From positions 9,718,748 through 9,782,747 of the forward strand of contig JADCRB010000068.1 of the NCBI GenBank assembly GCA_021464245.1: a DNA stretch of 64,000 bases, in the 5' to 3' direction. The notes beneath the pieces are model-generated. The model was given only the letters and a program-made list of their open reading frames with translations. It made no database searches and was not told where the DNA came from. A program made the translations under genes and the position numbers. Positions 1 through 13,714 of this stretch are shown piece by piece (position 1 is the stretch's first letter; the number at the start of each line of letters is the position of its first letter). This stretch comes from Carallia brachiata. Lineage: Eukaryota; Streptophyta; Magnoliopsida; Malpighiales; Rhizophoraceae.

Positions 1-840
1 TCGGCAACAAAGAGAAATAACAAGATTGAATTAAATCGAGTTTGCTCAAGCCATTTGAGTGGACTGAAAATCATCATATTAATAAAAATAATTAAAATTA
101 TAAAAAGGATTTATTATTATAAATATAATCAAAATGACAAAAAATTGTCTATTTAATAAAACTAACCAATTAGAAAAAGCGGTTAATTTACTGTATAATT
201 TTAAATATATAATTTGAAAATGAGTCTACCAAATCTGCTCAAATGATATGTTGAATGAGCTTTCTAATAACTCCATAAAGAATTTAAATGAGACAAATTT
301 AGTTTTGTTCTGATGGGTTCGTGAGTTTTACGCATACATGCTACAGTATCGACTTCGTTTTTCATGACGTTTCACAAGGGTTAGCGTATATTCTGAACCA
401 AATGATGGGCTATATTACTAAATTCCATGACAATATGACATACGTACGTATGTCGGCACAATCTTCAGCTAGCTGGTAGTTGAAACTATGATCTTGGCTT
501 TTTGATTGTTTGCCTTTTAGAAATTGTGATAGCTTGTTTCTGGTTCAGCACAACTATCCTCCATTTGAAAAAGCATGAAATTTATCATGACCCAGTGTGT
601 AACGTTGATATTCTCCGCAATGGTTGAATGTAAGCTTCTTGATATGCACAAAAATTTCTTTGGTAGATTGGAAAGGATTCAGCATTGATGTAGCATTGAA
701 AGGATGTAGCTTCGGTCAAACAGAAAGCACGTAGCGTTGATTTTTCTGCATCTTTGCTTCTTTCTTTCTTTCTTTCTTTTTTTTTTTTTTTAATTATTTA
801 CTTTTAAATAAAGTTATCAGAATCAGATCAGATATCGAAT
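1..840. other. Intergenic, no gene seen
   Basis: AT-rich sequence with no open frame resembling a known protein and no clear repeat structure. A T-rich run with TTTC repeats lies around 760-795. Nothing else is supported here. Confidence 0.6.
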
Positions 841-903
841 CGAAAATATTTATAAGTCAAAGTTCAACCGATTGAACCGGTCAAACCGGTATTTGAATTA
901 GTA

Positions 904-949
<46 letters not shown>

Positions 950-1212
950 ATAAATATTAGTTATTTGATAAATTTAGGACTAATTAAAAATTTTAATAAA
1001 TTTAAAACTTAAATTATAACTTAAATAAAATTTGAAATTAAATTAAAATTTTTATATTTTGTTTGGACCGGTTAGACCGGTCCGATTTTGATCGGTTCTG
1101 ACCGATCCAAGTTTTTTTCAATTTTTACCTTCAACTGGACCGGACCACCGGCCGATCACCGGTTCAACTGATCGAACTGATCAATCTGGTCCGATTTTTG
1201 CAACCATACTTT
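841..1212. repeat. Dispersed ACCGG-rich repeat, copy 1
   Basis: The left arm carries several AACCGGT/ACCGGT words (about 865-895). An (AT)n microsatellite and an AT-rich core follow, then a right arm dense in ACCGG, GACCGG and CGATC words (about 1065-1195). The same order of blocks and much of the same wording recurs in the same orientation at 59915-60345. It is therefore a dispersed repeat, probably a non-autonomous DNA transposon. Clean terminal inverted repeats and a target duplication could not be fixed by eye. Confidence 0.6.
909..945. repeat. (AT)n microsatellite
   Basis: An uninterrupted AT dinucleotide run of about 37 bases inside the ACCGG repeat copy. Confidence 0.95.
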
Positions 1213-4200
1213 TAAGAACAATTTTTTAACTGAGGTATTTTGACGATTTTTTGCCTTGGCATAAATTTTGTACATTAGGAGAACTACGTAGGACGAACTT
1301 GGGTGGATATAAAGTTAGAATTTTCATATATGCATTTTATATTCAAAATGAGGACCTGTATCGCAGGGTACCTTGTTAATAACTTTATAATTCACTTCAA
1401 AGAGATTTCTCATCATTAAAAAAAAAAAAAAAATAGGAAGCAAATATAGTCTGATCATCCCCTGTGTTAACAATTCTGTTTACATCTCTGATTTTCACAA
1501 TCTCTTTTTTGAATCTTGATACGTCCAAATTAAAGACCATGTCGGACAAAAATATTTAAAGGAAAGTTTGAATCTACAATCTCTTCCAAAGCAAACATGC
1601 AATTCGAGTCCTCCATAGCTTATTTCCAATAATTATCAAATTTGTTCCTCCCCTTTCGTTCTACACTTGTACTTTTTTTTTTTTTTTGGTTGGAACACTT
1701 GTAGTCTTGTACTAGTTTGATGTACCTCTTTCTCACAGTTCCTGTTCCCTACGGGCTTTAGAACTAGGTGTTCTTGGCATCGAAATTATTGTACTTTTTT
1801 TTTTTCGTTGGCAATAAAATTCAAAGGTTGTCTGACCTAAAAAAAATATTTAAATGTCATCAAACCTTAATATGTAAATTTTTGGGGACCAAAACTATGG
1901 TCGCCTATATTAAATTATCGAATAATATTATTACGGGTTCTAAAGCTTTACCAAAATTTTATACTCAACAGGTCAAATGTGAGGAAAATCAGCAATGTTT
2001 AGTATTCTAAAAATTTACGATGTATTAATATCATGATTCAATGCAACATATGTCATATTTTTAAAACATGATTAATTCTTATTAAGAATTTCACTACTCG
2101 GAGCAACACTCATGACAGTACAATTTATCCAATTAACTATCAAGTCTTTTCGTAAGTTTGTTGGAGTACTCCCCACTTTCTCATAGCCATCTCATCGCAA
2201 ATAGAGTTTACTTTCTAGTCGTGTGGGACAGACGACTAAGGCAGTTCGACACCAACGCGGTGGAATGTGTTTGTTGAGCATAATAAATATTCGTGCTTTT
2301 TCTTATTAACAAATGGCAGTACTTTCGCCTGCTGATGACCTTTTTTCCAACGCGATGAACACCCAATTGGAAACCTCCCAGAAAAGCACTTTCGGCTCCG
2401 CATAATGACTTTTGCGTACATTTTAAATTTAAATAATAAAAAAAAAGTGCATAGTCCGACTATGTGCTACCCAAATATTTATCCGAATAGAATGGGGGTG
2501 TGTTTTTTTAAAATGAATGTAAAATATTTTATAATAAGAGTATAAAAATATATTTCATTGATTTTTTTTGTTGCAAAAAATTTTAACTTTAATTTCAAAA
2601 AATCTGCTTCCCCTTTCAATCGATCAATGTTTCAAATAACAAATTAAGTCTCGGGATCTGTATTCGGACTGGAAAAAAAAAAAAAAGGCACTTACCGGTT
2701 GCAAGTCAGCACATAAAAACAGAATAGCCGCCATTCATTTTAAGCTCCACACACACGCTGTGACGTTGACTATACATATATTTAGTGCTATTAATCAATT
2801 TTTTAGCTCACACGGTGAGAGCAAGGCTTCCGTGTGTGGTCGGTTCCCTTTCCATTCCCTATCAAGGTTTCATGTGGGTCACGCTTCCATACGTTAAATT
2901 ATTATCATTTGTTATTAATTTTTTTTGACTGAAATAAGTAGTTATCGTTGACTTGAAAGATCCCTACATAAGATATCAGATAAAACTTCAGGGAGTTGCT
3001 GATCTTGTTTAGATAACATATTTTCAACGTTAATTGACTTGCAACTCAATCTGCTGTTAAGTTGGTATTTTTAAAAATAAAATTACAAAAGCAATCAGTT
3101 AAACTACTAAAAATGGAGCATATGTCTTTGAGGATAGGGGCTGCATCCCATAGTATTTGTTATCATTAATTTGTTATTAATTTTGTATCATTAAAAAGTA
3201 TAAAATATCATATTTGTTAGGATATAAAGACTTAACTTAGCCTATAAAGTTTGTTGACTTCCTCACTTATAAGTTTAAAATTTTTGAGTTGAACAATTTT
3301 TAATATAGTAGGTTCACCTAATAATGGGCACGGGCACGCGATAGTTTGGCTTTTGGTATATCTTCAGTCTAATAAACTTAGGTCAGCGCCAAGCTTAGTA
3401 CTTGGATTTGACCAATTAAGCCTAGTTATATTATTTTACGTACTAATTAAATTTAATATGTATTAAAAAGACATGTTAAAAGATATAAAATAGTTTCTTA
3501 GAGTACATTTTTAAATTGAAAATTAGGTTCTAATTATAAGAAATAGAAGCTCTTGAATTTATGATAGTATAACTTATGACTAATAAACTTTTTAATAGAC
3601 AAAAATAAGTATAAATTATCATATTAGTAAAGTATAAAAAGGACTTATAACAAGACTAAAATAAAAAAAAATGACTTATAATATCTATACATTTTTTCAC
3701 TTAAATAAGTTAAATTTTTAAGTGAATATAAAGTTACCAAGCTATTATTGGACCCAAATAAGAGCATGACCTTTACATCCTCTTTTGGGTATTTGCAGCT
3801 ACTTTGTAATATTTCTTTTTCCTATTTATGATGAAAAAGACACTAAGCCTCTATGTGTCTCTCTTGTCCATATCCAAGAATGGATGGGTCCGTCGTCTCG
3901 CTTTCGGGGTCATAAGCGTGCTACATTTAAAGATACTAAAAAGCAGAGTATTGGCAGTTGGCACAAAGGCACTAGCATTGACCAATCAGTGACACAAAGG
4001 TTTAACATGTGCATCTCATGTAATCCATACAGTTGCCCCTGTGCTTGTTTTTTTAAACAATTACAAAAAGTATATATTAATTATTATATTTATGAGTTAA
4101 AATTAAGTTATTTATTAATATTTTTATTTAATTTTTTTAATAAGGAGAATTTATCATCAGAGCACTATTAAATTTAAATAAATCTCTCCTAAATTCGATT

Positions 4201-4946
4201 ATGATATTAATAAATTTAAAATTTAATATTATAAATCTGCATAAATCTCTATTTCTTTAAGAGTAAGCAACCATAAAGAAGACTCAAATCCAACACATAG
4301 CAAGTGAAATATATCAAATTATTGCTATATCACCACCTTCAATAGTTATAACTACCTATGTACGACACAATATTTAATTTACTAACTCCATTTTTTTCAC
4401 GATCAAATTTTTTTTGGTTAATAGAAAAAAATTACTATTTTTATATCATATCATAAATTTAATATATCTTTTAAAAACTAATAAATCTAATACAATTGAA
4501 TTAGTTTATAACAAATCTAATATGTCTTCAATTAACATTAGCATAATTCGTTAATATGCACGTATGATATATTTACGTATAAATAATTGACTACGTGACG
4601 TACTACGTGTCTTTTTAATTTAAAATTAATAAAAATTAAATAAGAAATAAAAAATATTTAAAAATTTCTAAAATTTTATTTCTCCTCTCTCTAATTCTCT
4701 CTCTTAAGCTCTCCTCTCCTAAGTTCCGACACCAACCCAATGCCCTCCTACCACCCACAAAGGTCAAACAACACCAGCATTCCCAAAATCAAATCCATAA
4801 AAAAAAGTGTTTTTAAGTTTCAATAGGTGATCACACTGTATAATTATATATTTTTGTCATACATTCAATTTTTTTGTAATAATGTATAAATTTTTTGTAA
4901 CAACATGCATGCTTTTTATAACAAAAAAATAAACTGTAAATTTTTG
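1213..4946. other. Intergenic AT-rich desert
   Basis: No gene recognised. The short open frames here (for example 3785-4171) have low-complexity translations and no family resemblance. Homopolymer A/T runs and scattered AT-rich stretches that look like old MITE debris make up most of the interval. Confidence 0.55.
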
Positions 4947-5133
4947 TTACAAAAATTATAATTATTATTATAAAAATTATTACATATGACTGAAATGTAT
5001 GATACTATAATATGACCATCAATATTTTCTTTTACAAAAATTATAATTATTATTATAAAAATTATAAAAATTATAAAAATTATTACATATGACTGAAACG
5101 TATGATACTATAGTATGACTATCAATATTTTCC
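4947..5133. repeat. Tandem duplication of an AT-rich unit, about 85 bp
   Basis: The unit at 4947-5031 begins TTACAAAAATTATAATTATT, contains TACATATGACTGAAA and ends CAATATTTTC. It is repeated immediately at 5032-5133 with a few substitutions plus an internal expansion of about 16 bases of ATAAAAATT units. It is a local two-copy tandem duplication. Confidence 0.8.
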
Positions 5134-5510
5134 TTTGTTGGGTTTTTATTATCCTAAAAAAAAACGAAAAAAAAAAAAACAGAAGAGCCAAGTTGAGCGA
5201 TTAACAAAATTAGGCCTTCTTAGGGGATTTTGAAGATTTTGCGTCAAATGACGAATTCTCGAATGCGGCGGAGGAGGAGCCGATCTTCTTTGGCAGCAAA
5301 ACTAGGTTAATGTTTGGGAGCAACCCACTAACTCTCGTCAAGATAAAAAACCACTTTGCTCAAAGAAAATCACTACAGTATCAAAATAAAGCCACGAGCT
5401 TCCTTCTCCACCACCAAAGTCGAACATATCCCAAGATTAGTTCGTACCCCTCCTTTAGCTTTAAATTAAGAGTAAATGTTGGTGTACCGGCGTTCGGTGT
5501 GCCGATCTTT

Positions 5511-5636
5511 GTCTTAAATAGTATTGACACTGTTATTTCTAAAATTAGAACTGATATTTTTGAAACAATTATTTTTTTTATATTTAAAAATATCAATCAC
5601 AGTTTCAAAAATAACAGTTGTAGTTTTACCCGAGAC
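5511..5636. repeat. Small hairpin MITE-like inverted repeat
   Basis: The left arm (GTCTTAAATAGTATTGACACT... from 5511) is matched by the reverse complement of the right arm ending at 5636 (...TAACAGTTGTAGTTTTACCC then GAGAC). The shared inverted words include ACTGTTATTT, GATATTTTT and terminal GTCT. The element is about 126 bp and could fold almost end to end. A MITE is the likeliest explanation. A miRNA-like precursor is possible but unsupported. Confidence 0.6.
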
Positions 5637-8600
5637 AAAATCTCAATACATAATCCTGAGATACCTAATTGCACTCTTAAATTTTAATCATCTTCGTAAA
5701 TTGAGAGGATTTGACTTCCCAATTCCCATCCCTGTATTGAACACTTGACGGTCAACTTTTTGATCGAAGTTGAGTCGAAATTTATTTGTTCTTCCTTTGC
5801 TCAAAGAAAATCAGAACTTAGAAGAGGAGAGCTGAAGAGGGAGAATGAAAGATAGAGGACAGAGAAAATTTCTGTAAAATTTTTTATTTAGTTTTTTATT
5901 GATTTTAGATTAAAATGACATGTGGCATGTTAGGTAGTTATTTATTTATACATAAACATACCATATGTGCATATTTTGTTAGTATTAATTGATAGAGATT
6001 AAATTTGTTACAAAATAATTTAATTTTGTTAAATTTATTATTTTTTAGAGCATGTACTAAATTTGTTGTATGATGTAAAAGTAAAAGTGATGGGTTTTTT
6101 TATATTAACTTTTTTTTTTCTGACGTATGGTAATACTATACATAATAGGGCATTTTGGAAACATATATGGTCAATTAACATATGTACCCGTACAGTTTTT
6201 TTTAATGCGACATTGTTGAACAACTTTTATTGCTTTCATGTTATTCAAATTGAAAATGAATAAATAAATGAAAATATAGAGAACAGAAAAAAAAAACAAA
6301 AAAAAAGCTGATGATTTTTTTTTTTTTTTTTTGGTGTATAAGTTCAGCTTTACCTTAATACAACTTGAAAAGATTATCCCGACAGATATACTTATTCCTC
6401 GGCTATATTTTAAAGAGATATATTTTTTCTCATCTAAAGTTGAAGTATTCTTAATATTATTCCTTAATCCTTCTCTAAAGTGTATAGAAAAAATAAATTG
6501 AAAATATGTACTTGAAGGGGCTTGTTTATTTCCAAAAAAATTTCCGGAAATTTAAAAAAGTTTTCTGAAAGTAAGTAATTCATTTTTTTATTATATCTTT
6601 AAAATAAAAGCATTGCTGTAGTAAACACCAAGAATTTTACCATTGTAGTTCAGCTATTGGCCTATTCTTTGCGTGTGATATTGCACGCGCAAGATTACGT
6701 AGGACATAAAAATGCTATTAGTCTATTAGTTAATGAGAATCACATTTTGTATAATGTCCTCTTTCTTTAATTCTAAATTCTCTTTTTATTGTGGAGGACT
6801 GACCTTTATCACTTTATCACTTTTCTTGCTCTTTTTGTACGACATATCTAAATAGATTATTCTTATTTGTTAATGTTAGTGCTCATCCCTCTCATCTCGC
6901 GAGGACCATGCTCACCACAAAACATTATTCCAATTTCGGCTCCTCATCATGTGCCCACAATTGCTTCAATTTTTTTTTTTAATTTTTTGGGGGACAAACC
7001 CCATCTTTTTGTCTATTTTCTAAAGGACGGTGGAGCCTGCAGTGCTTGTGGTTGCTAGTTGGCCATAATTCTTTTAAAATATGTACCCTTTTGGGCCTAG
7101 TACACCACTTTTCCATTATTAGCCATTTGATAATTAAACAAATTGCAGTTTGTGTCGCATTCGTTCTTCTTCAATGGTTTATAACCGTATAATTTGATCA
7201 CACTTGATTATATCGTTGAACTTTTTTGGCCCATTAATTAGGTGACTTATTAACCATATGCAGGATAAACTATCTTCTAAATCATAAATTTCTAAAAAAA
7301 ATAAATAAATTTCTCCCTTGTCGTCTCCAAGCTCCATGTACCGCTAGGTAACACTATATTTACTTTACATTAATTAATTTATGCATTAAACAGCGCATTG
7401 TCAAGTGTAATCAAAGTATTTGAGGCCAAAAGCATCACATATACCAGCAAGCAAGTAGTTTGCCACTTTTTTTTAACATGTTTGATTGATTAATTTGCTG
7501 TAGAATTTTGAAACATACATACCTAAGCAAAAAAAAAAAAAAAAAGATGATGTGGGTGCAGTAGTTGGTGGCTTCACTTGGCTAACTGTATGAGGAAGAC
7601 AAACAGCATCACCAATTTCCAACATATTGGCTATTAATTTATTCTTCTTTTTGGCAAAACCACGTGTCAAGGAGGAAATAAATTATGCCAAAACCCGAGA
7701 CATTTTTTTTTCCCGAAAAAATTGTTACCCATGTGCATTGCAGTGCGTTTGCATCATCGTGTGAATTAAAAAATAAAATAAAATAAAAAGTGGTGGAGTT
7801 GTGCTAAGATAAATGAAATGACTGGTAAGTTGCGAAATACAGCAATGAAGATGGTGCTATGAGGCAATGTCGCACATGAACACTGTCGTAAATAATTAAA
7901 TTATGAACTATACAATAAAAGATATTTAACTCTTATTACATAAATTTCCTATTATTTGCTCTAGTGAATTCAACTAGGAGAGTATTAATCTCGAAGTTCA
8001 GAGGATTATCTTGTCCGCAATTACAGGCCTGGCATTGTTACAAAGTGACGATGGATCCATTAACTTTGGCACGATAACTTGCCGCTACCATTTAATGTAG
8101 CAATAGCGCATAGGTTCATAATTGGATTGCAAATATAGATGGATCAGAGAAGATACAATACTTTCACTGCACTAATTAGAGTGCAACAACGTGGAAAATA
8201 TGTAAACAAAAGATGGTGGGTTAGGGAGTGGCTCAGATCTGAATTGCACTTTTTTTCTGAGTGCTTCTGAAGTCAATTAAGCACTAAATCGATGGTGAAA
8301 GTACTATAGTAGATTGCACCCTTAGGTATTTAACAATAACTGAATTGATTGGAGATTGTAGTCTTTGACTGAAGGATTTGAGAGTCAAATCTCATTCTCT
8401 CTCTCATCTTTTATTTCTCAATTACTGGATTACGTATATTTCTTTTCTGAAACTAATGAGTTATAACTTAGTAGTATGAGAATTATTTTCAGGACTAAAG
8501 ATTTCGAGTTTGAAACCAATTAGAACGATTGACCAAAAAAAAAAAAAACCTTCCTTTTAAACTTCTACTTTTTGAGGAGTAATTATCCATTTAGCCATTT

Positions 8601-9798
8601 GAATGCATTCATCATTCAAGATAGTGCAATATCGTTTTTGCAAACCATTCTTGCAACTTGATTAAATAAAAATCAAGGAAAAGGAATGTTCAATGTTCTT
8701 TGCTCTTTATTAAGATTCTATGAAATGCCCCGAAGAATTGGAAAACAAACTAAGAAACTCGATCTGTTTAAAAAACCCAAGGAGGCTCTTAATCAATATT
8801 TTATCCTTCCATCAGTCAATAAATTGAAAAAATGCCGCTTTCTAGGTAATTTCCCTATTCACACCGATTCAAAAGATAACAATTTACACAAGGGAAAAAA
8901 ATTCTCCAAAGGAAACAAAAAGAAGAAATACCACGCTAACGAAAAGAGAATGTGTCGCATGTAGTTTATTAATGACGATGTTTTTTTGTTGGCTTATTAA
9001 TTTTGGAAATACCAATTTGACGTATTTTAAATACAAATGTTATATTATCATAACTACTGATTGTATAATTTTTAGTCCAGAGATACATGATTGTATGCAA
9101 TTAAAATACAAACATGCATATAACACTATTGACATATGGGCTTACGTTTGAGAGGATTTGATAAATTTATTGCGTCTATATAATACATCTCAATTAATTA
9201 TCACAAGAAAGAATGCCGCTGATCAAAACCACTTCGATTTGACTTTATGCTGCTTGCTTCATAGAAAAATCTCTTGAAATATTCAAACTTTTTATTAAGT
9301 TCGGCCTTAGCATATACACCCCTGATTAGAAAAGAATTGTCTTAGTCTGATCTTTATGTATAATAATTTATGTATAATATTGAATAGAATTTGATGGCAT
9401 AACTGGCTTAGCTTTTTGACATAGATTTATTTGTACAATAAAGGGACGTGGTGGGGTGTCAAAATTTATGACGTTATAGGGAGTCACATTCATCAAAATT
9501 TTTGTTTGAAATACGAAAACATTGGAATTTTTTGGTTACAGATTTCAAGTTGGACACACTAGGAGAAAATGAGGACATTTTTGCTAGTTTATTAGATTCT
9601 TGATATAGTCTTTGACGCTCCCATGGTTTTTTGCATTTAATTCTAAATTTGTTTTTGGTGCTATTTAAGTCTAAATTTTTATAATTAAAGATGTTTATAT
9701 TTCTTTTTTTATTAAAAAATTCGTTAAATCATAAACTATATAATTAAAAACAGATCTACAAGAAGACCGGAGGGTCAATTGCCCCCTCTCTCCCCTCT

Positions 9799-9816
9799 CC
9801 CCCCCCCCCCCCCCCC
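9799..9816. repeat. Poly-C run of 18 bases
   Basis: An uninterrupted run of 18 C within a pyrimidine-rich stretch (9781-9816). Its length is a likely spot for sequencing error. Confidence 0.9.
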
Positions 9817-10116
9817 AAATGTTGGTAGAACACCTCAAAATTCTTTTTGAACGATGAACACCTCAAAATTCAAAACCAAAAGAACTGTACTTACTCCGCC
9901 CGTGCGGCTAGCTAACGTGGAATGGTTTCCCCAAGTCATCAAAATACCATTTTCAGAGATCGGAAGTTGGAAAGAAAGCCATCAAAATACCATTTTCAAA
10001 ATAATTTCGCTAGTCCAACAAAGGATAAAGTCGTTATTTGACACAAGAATGTCGAATTGCAAGGGAGAAAAAAGCAAAATAAATAAATAAATAAGAAAAA
10101 ACCAACATTACAACAA

Positions 10117-10133
10117 AAAGAGAGAGAGAGAGA
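10117..10133. repeat. Short (GA)n microsatellite
   Basis: About eight GA units in an otherwise A-rich region. Confidence 0.9.
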
Positions 10134-11986
10134 GATAAAATTTTGGCTATTAGGACATAAAAACAGCGCAATAGGGACGTACTTATATGACATAATTTGA
10201 TAAATATTACTAAATTCTAAAAAAAAGAGAATAATATATAAACTATTGAATAGACCGTATGTCATTCGTGCGTCTTTTGCTGCATTGGTACTATGTACCT
10301 CCTATAAGAAATCGATTACTTTTATTCCGTCTCCTACCCTGTCGATGTGGGAAACTGAAATTAATTTTTTATCTCCATTTTTCCACGACAAGAAAATTTA
10401 ATACAACTACCAGCGTGCATCACAGATCAGGATTCATAAGGTTGAACCATCTCAATAGGAACCACCGACAACTCAAGACAAATTGACCATAATTCATGAA
10501 TCATAAATATTCTTGAACTGGGTCTCTTCAATCTCCTTACCAGAATTTTTAATTGTATGCTCGAATTACCTGATCATTTCTACGGGAACGAGTATTTTAG
10601 GACTCCATTAAAGTTCTATTATAAAAGTTTAAATATTTATGTGAAATGTTGAATTGGACTCGTCTTAGATGTAAATCCACATAAAATATTATTATGACTT
10701 AAATATATATTTTAATCTTTAGATATATGATCATAATTAACGATAAAAATTATAAATATATATCTAACAATCACCATATTGCAATGTGAGTCCACATTTA
10801 AAATACCTTAAGTTGACTATATCCATTTGATAAAAATTAGTGAATGTTCATCATCTTCGCAGTCGGATAAAATTCAATTGCATGTTGTGTTGTCAACTTG
10901 TTTTCCGTAACTTGTTTTTAAGATTTCCCACATAATTTAATTGAGAGTAGTTCTAGGAGAAAAATGGAAGAAAATAGATTTTGACGCAAAAAAAAACGAG
11001 GTGGCCCAGCCCATTTATTATTTTTCAACAAAAGGTTAGCATTTTTTTTTTTTGTGCAGCACGAGAACTTTTTAAGAAGTCATTCTAATACTATTCTCGC
11101 CCTAATATATTTAACTTCAAAATTCTAATAAGATCCGGTGAAATACTGCTGGTATAATCGCACATAAGGTCAACACATTCTCAATAAATGTGTTCATATC
11201 AAAATTGTCAAGAAATAGTTCTCAAAAAGTTTGAACTAACGAGAGAGGAAATAAAGAACGGATCATATTAAAATTAATATGCTTTTCTCATGCAAAAATT
11301 TATTCAGTTAAAAATGTGAACGAGAGACAAGTCTATCATACTCAAAGTTACAATGAAGTATTAGGATTGTATAGCTCAAATACAATATTTCTCGGTTATA
11401 AAATTTTGATATTATGTCAAAATTTTCAAAATTTTTCGGTGAGATGGCTTCTTAATAAAAACATTTGGACAATTTTAAATATTTAGATTTTACAATAAGC
11501 TAAAAGATATCAGAAAAAATGCAACTCTAGCAACGTCAACATTTCAAAAAAAAAAAAAAACTTCAATATAAAATTATTTCCCATATATTTATATTCTACG
11601 TTCTTTTAAAAAAAAAAAAAAAGGTTCCTAATGGTTATTTGACATCCGCCGAGCGTCATACATAAAATGAGTAGCTGATGGGGACGTAGCTTATGGTCGT
11701 CGCAGACTTTCTCTGAATCCTCAGGCCCTATACAGATTTGACCTGGCTTTTTTCACTTTCTTCTCTTTTAAGTTAATTTATTCCTTCCTTCTTTTCATTC
11801 AATTCAATTAATCAATTTAACGTAAGAAAACACGGACACAGAGATTACACTCAGATTTTGGAAATGGTCACTGCACCCCACAATATTCCACTTATGCCCT
11901 TCCAATTTATACTCTTCCCACGTCAACTACCATTGGTTTGGTGTTGTAATTAATCCTAAATACAAGGGCATTTAGGAATCATTGCT

Positions 11987-11997
11987 TCTATATATAC
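11987..11997 (+). promoter_or_regulatory. Probable TATA box of the phospholipase gene
   Basis: CTATATATACC lies about 110 bases upstream of the ATG at 12104. A pyrimidine-rich leader with CTCT repeats (12063-12095) sits between them. Spacing and sequence fit a plant TATA box with a short 5' UTR. Confidence 0.6.
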
Positions 11998-12103
11998 CAC
12001 AACCGATCCAATTGATCCCAATCAGCGCGTCCTCCACAGCGCAGGTGCTCAGTAATCTATTGCCTCTCTCTCTTTACTCTCTCTTTCTCTATCTAAAAGA
12101 CCG

Positions 12104-13714
12104 ATGCAGATTAGCTTAACGCTTCCGGCCCCAAACATCAAGCTGTTGGGGGCCCGAAAAGCAAGTTTCAGATGCCAATCCTCCCCGCTAAACCCTTCAA
12201 CAAAAAAATCATTAACAACTAATTCATCTTTAGCAACAGCTCCCTCTATGAAACGCGTTGCTTCTATTTCTACCGAAGCAACCAGGCAACACCTGGCCAA
12301 TCTTGAAAGACTCCTCCTAAAACAGCCCGGTAATCAACCGGCTGCTGAGCCGGAAGAACCGGTTGAACCGGTTCGTAAGGCTGATACCAATAATGGGTCA
12401 TTGGCAAACAAGGGTTTGGCGTTGCTAGAAGGCCTCAGTTTGGCCAGAGTTTGGCCGGAAAGGAAGGCCGCTGAAGATATGTCCCCCACCCATTTGAAAC
12501 GGCTTCAACGACTATTATCCAAGACGCCGGACTATTCTCCGAGGAATAATCTTGGCTCCCGGTGGCGGGAGTACCACGGTTGTGATGATTGGGCCGGGCT
12601 TCTTGACCCACTGGATGAAAATCTCCGGCGAGAAGTGGTCAGGTACGGCGAGTTTGTGCAAGCCGCGTACCATTGTTTTCATTCTAATCCCGCCATGTCA
12701 GCAGAGGAGGCCCCGCTACCTAGACACGTGGCTTTGCCAGATCAGTCATATCGGGTGACGAAAAGTCTATATGCCACGTCATCCGTCGGATTGCCTAAGT
12801 GGGTGGATGACGTGGCACCCGATCTCGGTTGGTTGACCCAACGGTCGAGTTGGATCGGATACGTGGCAGTTTGTGATGATAGGAGGGAGATTCAACGGAT
12901 GGGAAGGAGAGATATTGTCATCGCTTTACGTGGAACAGCCACGTGTCTTGAATGGGCCGAGAATATGAGGGCCCAACTGACCGAACTACCCGAAAACAAC
13001 GATGAGGAAACCGACCCGGCCCGCATACAATCCAAGGTGGAACGTGGATTCTGGAGTCTTTACAAGACATCCGGAGCATATGTGCCTAGCCTAGCGGAGT
13101 CCGTTGTTGAAGAAATTAAAAGGCTAATTGAACTATACAAAGGTGAGGCTTTAAGCATCACAGTAACTGGCCACAGCCTCGGAGCAGCCTTGGCACTACT
13201 AGTAGCCGATGAATTAAGCACTTGTGCACCCTATGTGCCCCCAATTGCCGTATTTTCCTTTGGTGGACCTCGTGTTGGCAATAGAGGATTTGCAAATAAA
13301 ATCAAAGAAAATAATGTTAAGGTGTTGCGTATTGTGAACAGCCAAGATGTCATCACCAGAGTTCCGGGTTTGCCCATGGTGGAAGGGTTAGATGGCAACA
13401 TGCCATTGGCCTACACACACGTGGGGACCGAACTATGCGTCGATACAAAGATGTCACCCTATCTTAAACCAAATGTTGACGTGGCGTGCTGCCATGACCT
13501 GGAGGCATACTTGCACTTGGTAGATGGGTTCTTGGCATCCAATAGTCCGTTTAGAGCAAATGCCAAGAGAAGTTTGGTAAAGTTGCTGAATGAGCAGAGG
13601 TCTAATGTGAAGCAGTTGTATACAAGCAAGGCAAAGGCCTTGAGTCTTGGTTTGAACCTGGACAGGCAGGGGATGGCCACTTCTTATTGTTTGCCCAGTC
13701 CATCAGGACGATAA
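12104..13714 (+). CDS. Phospholipase A1-Igamma-like, chloroplastic (class-3 lipase)
   Basis: Single-exon gene of 536 aa, the usual length and structure of the plant PLA1-I lipases (DAD1/DGL family) that release sn-1 fatty acids from plastid lipids. The first about 55 residues are rich in Ser, Thr, Ala and basic residues with few acidic ones, as in a chloroplast transit peptide. The lipase_3 domain covers roughly 155-480. The nucleophile elbow GHSLG is at 356-360 (Ser358). Asp415 in [10 protein letters not shown] and a His in [10 protein letters not shown] (464 or 471) complete the expected triad. [10 protein letters not shown] at 385-393 is typical of the family. The PLA1-Igamma subgroup is suggested by the length of the N-terminal linker and by WREYHG followed by WAGLLDPLD. 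No frame break is seen. The start is the first ATG after a TATA box and pyrimidine-rich leader. Involvement in jasmonate precursor release is a family possibility, not something visible here. Confidence 0.92.
   Translation: MQISLTLPAPNIKLLGARKASFRCQSSPLNPSTKKSLTTNSSLATAPSMKRVASISTEATRQHLANLERLLLKQPGNQPAAEPEEPVEPVRKADTNNGSLANKGLALLEGLSLARVWPERKAAEDMSPTHLKRLQRLLSKTPDYSPRNNLGSRWREYHGCDDWAGLLDPLDENLRREVVRYGEFVQAAYHCFHSNPAMSAEEAPLPRHVALPDQSYRVTKSLYATSSVGLPKWVDDVAPDLGWLTQRSSWIGYVAVCDDRREIQRMGRRDIVIALRGTATCLEWAENMRAQLTELPENNDEETDPARIQSKVERGFWSLYKTSGAYVPSLAESVVEEIKRLIELYKGEALSITVTGHSLGAALALLVADELSTCAPYVPPIAVFSFGGPRVGNRGFANKIKENNVKVLRIVNSQDVITRVPGLPMVEGLDGNMPLAYTHVGTELCVDTKMSPYLKPNVDVACCHDLEAYLHLVDGFLASNSPFRANAKRSLVKLLNEQRSNVKQLYTSKAKALSLGLNLDRQGMATSYCLPSPSGR

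Larger units (their letters stand above)
5637..11980. other. Intergenic AT-rich desert
   Basis: No gene is supported. Contents include homopolymer runs, a long C run (9799-9816), a short (GA)n run near 10117 and AT-rich debris. The frame at 8686-8964 (92 codons, lysine-rich) starts with ATG but matches no family I recognise. Confidence 0.5.

Noticed and set aside
3785..4171. 128-codon open frame on the + strand
   Set aside because: The translation has no family resemblance, the sequence sits in repeat-like AT-rich DNA, and the tail is low complexity.
8686..8964. 92-codon lysine-rich open frame starting with ATG
   Set aside because: I considered an organelle-derived gene piece but recognised no protein. 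Lysine richness is expected from A-rich DNA. Not annotated as a gene.
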